NCBI GenBank assembly: GCA_913057765.1
Contig: CAJXPH010000080.1
Location: 1-10,810, forward strand
Length of the DNA: 10,810 nucleotides
From: an uncultured Campylobacteraceae bacterium
GTDB lineage: Bacteria; Campylobacterota; Campylobacteria; Campylobacterales; Arcobacteraceae
Direction of reading: 5' to 3'
The first letter of the stretch is position 1. Each line of letters begins with the position of its first letter. The notes beneath the pieces were generated by a model that was not told where the DNA came from, made no database searches, and saw nothing but the letters and a program-made list of their open reading frames with translations. The position numbers and the translations under genes were made by a program. Shown here piece by piece: positions 6,493 through 10,810 of this stretch.

Positions 6493-7887
6493 ATGAAAGG
6501 TAAAGTTATTCAGGTAATGGGTCCTGTTGTTGATGTAGAATTCGACGGATACCTACCAGAAATTAATGAAGCTATTGATGTAGTATTAGCAGACGCTAAC
6601 GCTGACAGATTAGTATTAGAGGTTGCTGCACATATTGGTGATAGTAGAGTAAGAACTATTGCAATGGACATGACTGAGGGTTTAACTAGAGGTCAAGAAT
6701 GTAACGCAACTGGTGGACCAATTCAGGTTCCAGTTGGTGAAGCAGTACTTGGAAGAATTTTCAATGTAATTGGTGAACCAGTTGATGAGGGTGAAGCAGT
6801 TCCTGCTGATACTCCAAGATGGTCTATTCATAGAGAAGCTCCAGCATTTGAAGAACAATCAACTAAAACAGAAATGTTTGAAACTGGTATTAAAGTTGTA
6901 GATTTACTTGCACCATATTCAAAAGGTGGAAAAGTTGGACTATTCGGTGGTGCTGGTGTTGGTAAAACAGTTATTATCATGGAATTAATCCATAATGTTG
7001 CTTTCAAACATTCAGGATACTCAGTATTCGCAGGTGTTGGTGAAAGAACAAGAGAAGGTAATGACCTTTACTACGAAATGAAAGATTCTAACGTACTGGA
7101 CAAAGTTGCATTATGTTATGGTCAAATGAGTGAGCCTCCAGGTGCAAGAAATAGAATTGCATTAACAGGTCTTACAATGGCTGAGTACTTTAGAGATGAG
7201 CAAGGACTAGATGTATTAATGTTTGTTGATAATATCTTTAGATTTGCACAATCAGGTTCTGAAATGTCAGCTTTATTAGGAAGAATTCCATCTGCAGTTG
7301 GTTACCAACCAACACTTGCTTCAGAAATGGGTAAATTACAAGAAAGAATTACTTCAACTAATAAAGGTTCAATTACTTCTGTTCAAGCTGTATATGTACC
7401 AGCGGATGACTTAACAGATCCAGCTCCTGCATCTGTTTTTGCTCACCTTGATGCAACAACAGTTCTTAACAGAAAGATTGCTGAAAAAGGTATCTACCCT
7501 GCGGTTGATCCACTTGATTCTTCTTCAAGAATTTTAAGTGCTGATATTTTAGGTGAAGAACATTACTCTATTGCTAGAGGTGTTCAATCTGTACTTCAAA
7601 AATACAAAGATTTACAAGATATTATTGCAATTCTTGGTATGGATGAGTTATCAGAAGAAGATAAATTAGTTGTTGTTAGAGCTAGAAAAATTGAGAGATT
7701 CTTATCTCAACCATTCTTCGTTGCAGAAGTATTTACAGGTTCTCCTGGTAAATATGTTGAATTATCTGATACTATCGCTGGATTCAAAGGAATCTTAGAA
7801 GGTAAGTATGATGATGTTCCTGAAACAGCGTTCTATATGGTTGGTGGAATTGATGAAGTTCTAGCAAAAGCCGAGGGAATGAAATAA
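6493..7887 (+). CDS. atpD: F-type ATP synthase subunit beta (AtpD), catalytic
   Basis: Beta carries the catalytic sites that make ATP from ADP and phosphate (EC 7.1.2.2). The 464-residue protein is full length and highly conserved. The N-terminal barrel spans about 1-75. The P-loop GGAGVGKT is at 152-159 with catalytic K158 and T159. GERTREGND at 183-191 includes the general-base glutamate E184. Walker B region LMFVDNIFRF is at 242-251. The DELSEED loop at 384-390 pushes on gamma. AAAAAGGAG just before position 6485 gives a strong ribosome-binding site 8-9 nt from the ATG. It lies between atpG and atpC, the usual order. No unusual substitutions were seen. Confidence 0.99.
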   Translation: MKGKVIQVMGPVVDVEFDGYLPEINEAIDVVLADANADRLVLEVAAHIGDSRVRTIAMDMTEGLTRGQECNATGGPIQVPVGEAVLGRIFNVIGEPVDEGEAVPADTPRWSIHREAPAFEEQSTKTEMFETGIKVVDLLAPYSKGGKVGLFGGAGVGKTVIIMELIHNVAFKHSGYSVFAGVGERTREGNDLYYEMKDSNVLDKVALCYGQMSEPPGARNRIALTGLTMAEYFRDEQGLDVLMFVDNIFRFAQSGSEMSALLGRIPSAVGYQPTLASEMGKLQERITSTNKGSITSVQAVYVPADDLTDPAPASVFAHLDATTVLNRKIAEKGIYPAVDPLDSSSRILSADILGEEHYSIARGVQSVLQKYKDLQDIIAILGMDELSEEDKLVVVRARKIERFLSQPFFVAEVFTGSPGKYVELSDTIAGFKGILEGKYDDVPETAFYMVGGIDEVLAKAEGMK

Positions 7888-7903
7888 TAAATAAGGTAGC
7901 TTT

Positions 7904-8281
7904 ATGGATACAATGAAATTATCGATAGTTGCACCAAATGGTCAAATTTTTAATGATGACGTAAAAACTGTAACTCTTCCAGGTAAAGAGGGAGAGTTCG
8001 GTGTTCTACCAGGACACGCATCTTTAGTATCATCATTAACTGTTGGCGTAATTATTATAGAAAAAGCAGATTCAACTGAAGCAGTAGCTATTAACTGGGG
8101 ACACGTAAAAGTTTCTGAAAACTCTGTTGATGTTTTAGTAGATGGAGCAGTAGCTCTTACTTCAGGACCAGATTCTGAAATCGCTAAAAATATTGAAGCT
8201 GCAAAAGAATTAGTAAACTCTGTTAAAGATGCAAATGTATCATTAGCAGCAGTAGAAGCTAGAATTAACTCATTCGCTTAA
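7904..8281 (+). CDS. atpC: F-type ATP synthase subunit epsilon (AtpC)
   Basis: Epsilon binds gamma and the c-ring, and in many bacteria its C-terminal helices inhibit ATP hydrolysis. The 125 residues comprise the N-terminal beta-sandwich (about 1-88), including the family motif GKEGEFGVLPGHASLVSSL at 28-46, and a short helical C-terminal domain (about 92-125). It is shorter than E. coli epsilon (139), so the inhibitory hairpin may be reduced; similar lengths are common in related bacteria. The ATG at 7904 was chosen over the in-frame ATG at 7913 because AAGG (7893-7896) is 7 nt from the former. It closes the atp cluster. tolQ begins only 7 nt later, with no room for a terminator. Confidence 0.95.
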   Translation: MDTMKLSIVAPNGQIFNDDVKTVTLPGKEGEFGVLPGHASLVSSLTVGVIIIEKADSTEAVAINWGHVKVSENSVDVLVDGAVALTSGPDSEIAKNIEAAKELVNSVKDANVSLAAVEARINSFA

Positions 8282-8288
8282 GAACGAA

Positions 8289-8849
8289 ATGATTGATACA
8301 GCTTTAAATTATTTTAGTAGTGGTAGTGCAATAACACTTTTAGTGTTATTGTCGCTGTCATTTTACTTCTTATTAGTTTTTTGGATATTTATCTATAGAT
8401 ATTTATCTTTAAAATCTTCAATTTTCAATGAAAAGAAATCTTTAGATTCTTTAACTGCAAGAAATGCTTCTCTTAGTCCTTTATCTGCATTACATAAATG
8501 TGCAAATAATGCTAATACAAAAGAAATATTACATGCTTGTGAGTTGAGTATTATAAAAGATGCTAGTGTTGGTATATCTTGGATGTCAATTATTGCTTCA
8601 ACATCTCCATTTATTGGACTTTTTGGTACAGTTGTTGGTATATTAGAATCATTCGCTAAGTTTTCGACACATTCTAAAGTTAGTTTTTCAATTATTGCTC
8701 CCGCTATTTCTGAAGCATTAGTTGCAACTGCAGCTGGTATTTTTGTAGCTATATTTGCTTATACTTTTCATCAAATTTTGACTAGAAAAGTTTACGAGTT
8801 AAATATATATTTAAAGGCACAATCAGAAATTTTAATAGCTAAAGGGTAA
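8289..8849 (+). CDS. tolQ: Tol-Pal/Exb proton-channel protein TolQ (MotA/TolQ/ExbB family)
   Basis: TolQ with TolR forms an inner-membrane motor that uses proton flow to energise TolA, which helps pull in the outer membrane at division. The 186 residues contain three predicted membrane helices (about 14-38, 97-120 and 138-162). The family signatures are SPFIGLFGTVVGI at 106-118 and ISEALVATAAGIFVAI at 140-155. The cytoplasmic loop (about 40-95) is short. The name TolQ rather than ExbB rests on context: tolR, a TolA-like gene and tolB follow directly. Campylobacter genomes often label this gene exbB. The ribosome-binding site is weak (no clear GGAG before the ATG), which suggests coupling to atpC. 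A perfect hairpin lies in codons 14-21. Confidence 0.9.
   Translation: MIDTALNYFSSGSAITLLVLLSLSFYFLLVFWIFIYRYLSLKSSIFNEKKSLDSLTARNASLSPLSALHKCANNANTKEILHACELSIIKDASVGISWMSIIASTSPFIGLFGTVVGILESFAKFSTHSKVSFSIIAPAISEALVATAAGIFVAIFAYTFHQILTRKVYELNIYLKAQSEILIAKG
8329..8351. repeat. Perfect 10-bp hairpin inside the tolQ start
   Basis: CAATAACACT (8329-8338) and AGTGTTATTG (8342-8351) are perfect reverse complements separated by a TTT loop. The dyad covers codons 14-21 of tolQ, about 40 nt after its ATG and 48 nt after the atpC stop. In RNA it could extend by a G-U pair at 8328/8352. The bases after it are not a T-tract, so it is not a standard intrinsic terminator. It could serve as an mRNA processing or stability element between the atp and tol parts. 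Confidence 0.6.
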
Positions 8850-8851
8850 GG

Positions 8852-9238
8852 ATGTTTGATTATAATCAAAAACCTGATTTAAATATTACTCCTTTAGTTG
8901 ATGTTATGCTAGTGCTTTTAGCTATTCTAATGGTAACAGCCCCTGTAATAGAATTCGAAGAACCTATTAATCTTCCGAAAGGAAGTGCTTCACAACAAAT
9001 ACAAGCAGTTAAAAAAATTGATATCGTAATTACAAAAGACAGAATAGTAAGAGTTAATAAAAAAAAATATGAACTTGATAATTTTGCAGATAATTTTGTT
9101 TTATATGCAAAAGAAAAAGATAGAAAAACTACAATACATATAAGAGCTGAGAAAACTTTAGTATACGATGATATTATGCATGTATTAAAATCAGTAAAAG
9201 AGGCTGGTTTTTATAAAGTAGCACTTATAACTGATTGA
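8852..9238 (+). CDS. tolR: Tol-Pal/Exb system protein TolR (ExbD/TolR family)
   Basis: TolR is the partner of TolQ; its single membrane helix carries the aspartate that relays protons. The 128 residues start with a short cytoplasmic tail and the motif NITPLVDVMLVLLAIL at 11-26, where D17 is the expected proton-carrying residue. The helix runs to about residue 31. A periplasmic domain of about 95 residues follows, with the typical ExbD/TolR peptide-like region DRKTTIHIRAEKTLVYDDIMHVL. The start is 2 nt after the tolQ stop, behind a GGGTAAGG. The coding region contains a run of nine A (9059-9067). The TolR versus ExbD name depends on the tolB neighbour. Confidence 0.92.
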   Translation: MFDYNQKPDLNITPLVDVMLVLLAILMVTAPVIEFEEPINLPKGSASQQIQAVKKIDIVITKDRIVRVNKKKYELDNFADNFVLYAKEKDRKTTIHIRAEKTLVYDDIMHVLKSVKEAGFYKVALITD

Positions 9239-9243
9239 TAAGT

Positions 9244-9969
9244 ATGAAAGAAAGAAATTACTTTTATTTATCAGGATTTATATCAGTTAGTATATATCTT
9301 CTAATTATTGCATCATTTTTTATTTATGTTAATGCACCAAAAGCTAAAAAATATGATTCTGTAAAAACTACAGTTTTAGAACTTGAATTAATTTCAACGA
9401 AATCTGATAGAAAAAGAGTTGCTAAAAAAACTGTTCAAAAAAAGCAAGAAATTGTAAAAAAATCTACTTCTAAATCACATAAACAAGCAGCAAACTTTAA
9501 ATCACTTTTTGCAAATGTAAAAACGAAAGCAAAAAAAACTGTTGAAAAAGAAGTAAATACAGTAAAAGAATCAATTGATCCAAGTAGATTTAAATCAAAA
9601 TTTCAGAAACAAAAAAAGACTGATAACTCTTCTGTTTCGAAGCTTTTAAATGATGTTAAAACAACTACAAATATGCCCAAAACTGCTGCTAGTGGAAAAG
9701 GCGAAAAACATGAATATTTTTCAAAAATAAAGCAAATACTCTGGGAAAGATGGAATCCAAGGCTACTTGAAGAAGGATTAGGAGTAAAAGTTCTTGTAAT
9801 AATTACCAATGATGGAAGTTTTGATTATCGTATAGTAAAATATTCAAAAGATGAAAGATTTGATGAATCATTAAAAGAGTTTTTAGAATCTCAAAAGAGC
9901 GAAACGTTTCCTACACATAAAATTAACACAAAAGTAGATATTATAATAAACTTTAAATCAGAAGGTTAA
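9244..9969 (+). CDS. tolA: TolA/TonB-like envelope-spanning protein
   Basis: By position and layout this is the TolA-like arm that connects the TolQR motor to TolB/Pal. From the ATG at 9244 it has 241 residues. A short cytoplasmic end and one membrane helix (about 8-28) come first, then a lysine-rich, helical-looking linker (about 30-150). A C-terminal TonB/TolA-type domain (about 152-241) includes YFSKIKQILWERWNPRLL and VLVIITNDGSFDYRI. The linker lacks the proline repeats of classical TonB, favouring TolA, though it is much shorter than E. coli TolA (421). A TTG at 9235, overlapping the tolR stop, would add three residues; neither start has a good Shine-Dalgarno sequence, and the ATG is preferred. 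Divergent family, so the symbol is by context. Confidence 0.8.
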   Translation: MKERNYFYLSGFISVSIYLLIIASFFIYVNAPKAKKYDSVKTTVLELELISTKSDRKRVAKKTVQKKQEIVKKSTSKSHKQAANFKSLFANVKTKAKKTVEKEVNTVKESIDPSRFKSKFQKQKKTDNSSVSKLLNDVKTTTNMPKTAASGKGEKHEYFSKIKQILWERWNPRLLEEGLGVKVLVIITNDGSFDYRIVKYSKDERFDESLKEFLESQKSETFPTHKINTKVDIIINFKSEG

Positions 9970-9972
9970 TAA

Positions 9973-10784
9973 ATGATAAAAAAAAGTGGAAATCTATTTG
10001 CTACAAAGTTGTTAATTCTAGTACTTATCTTAACAAATTTTTTATATGCAGCAGATGCAGAAATAGATATTGTAAAAAAATCTAGTACATTACCAAAAAT
10101 TGAAATTGGTGTAGCTCCAACAGCAATGAAAAAGTCGCTAACAGCTAAAATTAAAGATGTAGTTACAAAAGATTTAAAAGTTAGTGGTCATTTTGATGTT
10201 CTTAATACTGCATTATCTGTTGATTATAACTCTAACCCTGATATGTTAAGTCTATCAAATAAAGGGACAGATTTATTTTTAAATATTAATGCTTCAGTTA
10301 GTGGTTTTGGCGGATATTCAGTAATGATAAAATTATATGATATTAATTCAAAACAATTAGTTTTTACTAGAACGTTTACTACTTCTAGTGAAGAAAGATA
10401 TCCTTTTTTAGCACACAGGATTGCAATTTCAATTAATAAACATTTAAAAGCACCTCCTATTGATTGGATGGATAAGTTTGTTATCTTCTCGCAATATCAA
10501 GGAGCTAAAAAAGCAGATATTATAATTGCAGACTATACTTTAGCTTTCCAAAAAAAAATAATTAGAGGAGGGTTAAATATATTCCCAAAGTGGGCAGATA
10601 AAAAACAAGAGAGTTTTTATTATACTACTTATGATAAAGGAATCCCTGCTTTAATTAAAACTAATATTTATACTAGAAAAAGAGAAACAATAATGAAGAG
10701 TGAAGGAATGTTAGTTGCCTCAGACGTTAGTTCTGATGGTAAAAAACTTTTAATTACTGCTTCTCCAAATTACCAACCAGATAT
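9973..10784 (+). CDS. tolB: Tol-Pal system protein TolB, 5' part (cut by contig end)
   Basis: TolB is a periplasmic beta-propeller protein that binds Pal and exchanges it with TolA. The open frame starts with ATG at 9973, 7 nt after an AAGG (9962-9965) and 3 nt after the tolA-like stop. It stays open for 270 codons to the adapter junction, so it has no stop here; TolB proteins have about 400-430 residues. A signal peptide is clear (MIKKSGNLFATKLLILVLIL, then TNFLYA, probable cleavage near residues 26-27). The N-terminal TolB domain follows: IEIGVAPT, VTKDLKVSGHFDVL, then INASVSGFGGYSVMIKLYD and RIAISINKHL. The propeller then begins, with DKFVIFSQ and VASDVSSDGKKLLITASPN as a typical blade. 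Codons after 10784 read adapter and are not real. Confidence 0.9.
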
Positions 10785-10810
10785 CTGTCTCTTATACACA
10801 TCTCCGAGCC
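10785..10810 (+). other. Illumina Nextera adapter (outward end), not genomic
   Basis: The sequence begins with the mosaic end in reverse orientation, CTGTCTCTTATACACATCT (10785-10803), followed by CCGAGCC, which matches the start of the i7-side Nextera adapter. This is read-through into the library adapter, so the genomic insert ends at 10784 inside tolB. Confidence 0.98.

Noticed and set aside
7904..8281. AtpC shorter than E. coli epsilon as a sign of truncation
   Set aside because: The frame is intact, both domains are present, and about 125 residues is within the usual range for related bacteria.
9603..9809. 68-codon open frame antisense to the tolA-like gene
   Set aside because: No ribosome-binding site or recognisable domain; the sense frame has a clear TolA/TonB C-terminal domain.
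51..10784. A hidden novel system (defence, CRISPR, mobile or RNA gene)
   Set aside because: Nearly every base is covered by recognisable housekeeping genes in a conserved order; the only gap over 100 bp is a promoter region, and I found no direct-repeat array, tRNA- or rRNA-like sequence or integrase.

Overview
This AT-rich window carries a compact gene neighbourhood typical of Campylobacterota (epsilonproteobacteria). The best guess is an Arcobacteraceae-like member. That guess rests on the gene order birA-parA-parB-atpF'-atpF-atpH-atpA-atpG-atpD-atpC-tolQ-tolR-tolA-tolB, the near-exclusive use of AGA for arginine, and a T-rich promoter without a recognisable -35. The genus is inferred; no 16S or other decisive marker is present.

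Both ends are not genomic. Bases 1-50 are an Illumina Nextera i5-side adapter with an 8-base index, and bases 10785-10810 are the start of the opposite Nextera adapter read outwards. The genuine insert is about 51-10784, an assembled contig that was not adapter-trimmed.

Region by region: (1) 51-88 minus is the possible first 12 codons of a divergent gene cut by the contig end. (2) 89-152 is a short divergent promoter region; birA may be leaderless. (3) 153-2451 holds birA (biotin-protein ligase), parA and parB (chromosome partitioning), tightly packed. (4) 2452-2554 is the only sizeable gap, with a Campylobacter-type sigma70 promoter and an inverted repeat just ahead of the ATP synthase genes. 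(5) 2555-8281 encodes seven F-type ATP synthase subunits in the order b', b, delta, alpha, gamma, beta, epsilon. The membrane subunits a (atpB) and c (atpE) are absent and must be encoded elsewhere. (6) 8289-10784 encodes a Tol-Pal envelope module (tolQ, tolR, tolA-like, 5' part of tolB), only 7 nt after atpC. pal would be expected just beyond the end.

All genes from birA to tolB lie on the plus strand with gaps of at most 26 nt, apart from the promoter gap at 2452-2554. This suggests a birA-parAB transcript followed by a long atp-tol transcript. The atp genes make ATP from the proton gradient, and the Tol proteins use the same gradient to support the outer membrane during constriction. I see no mobile element, CRISPR array, RNA gene, defence system or novel machinery. 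The items worth a second look are a perfect 10-bp hairpin inside the start of tolQ, a predicted signal peptide and TTG start on AtpF, the possibly leaderless birA mRNA, and a BirA active-site loop lacking two usual arginines.
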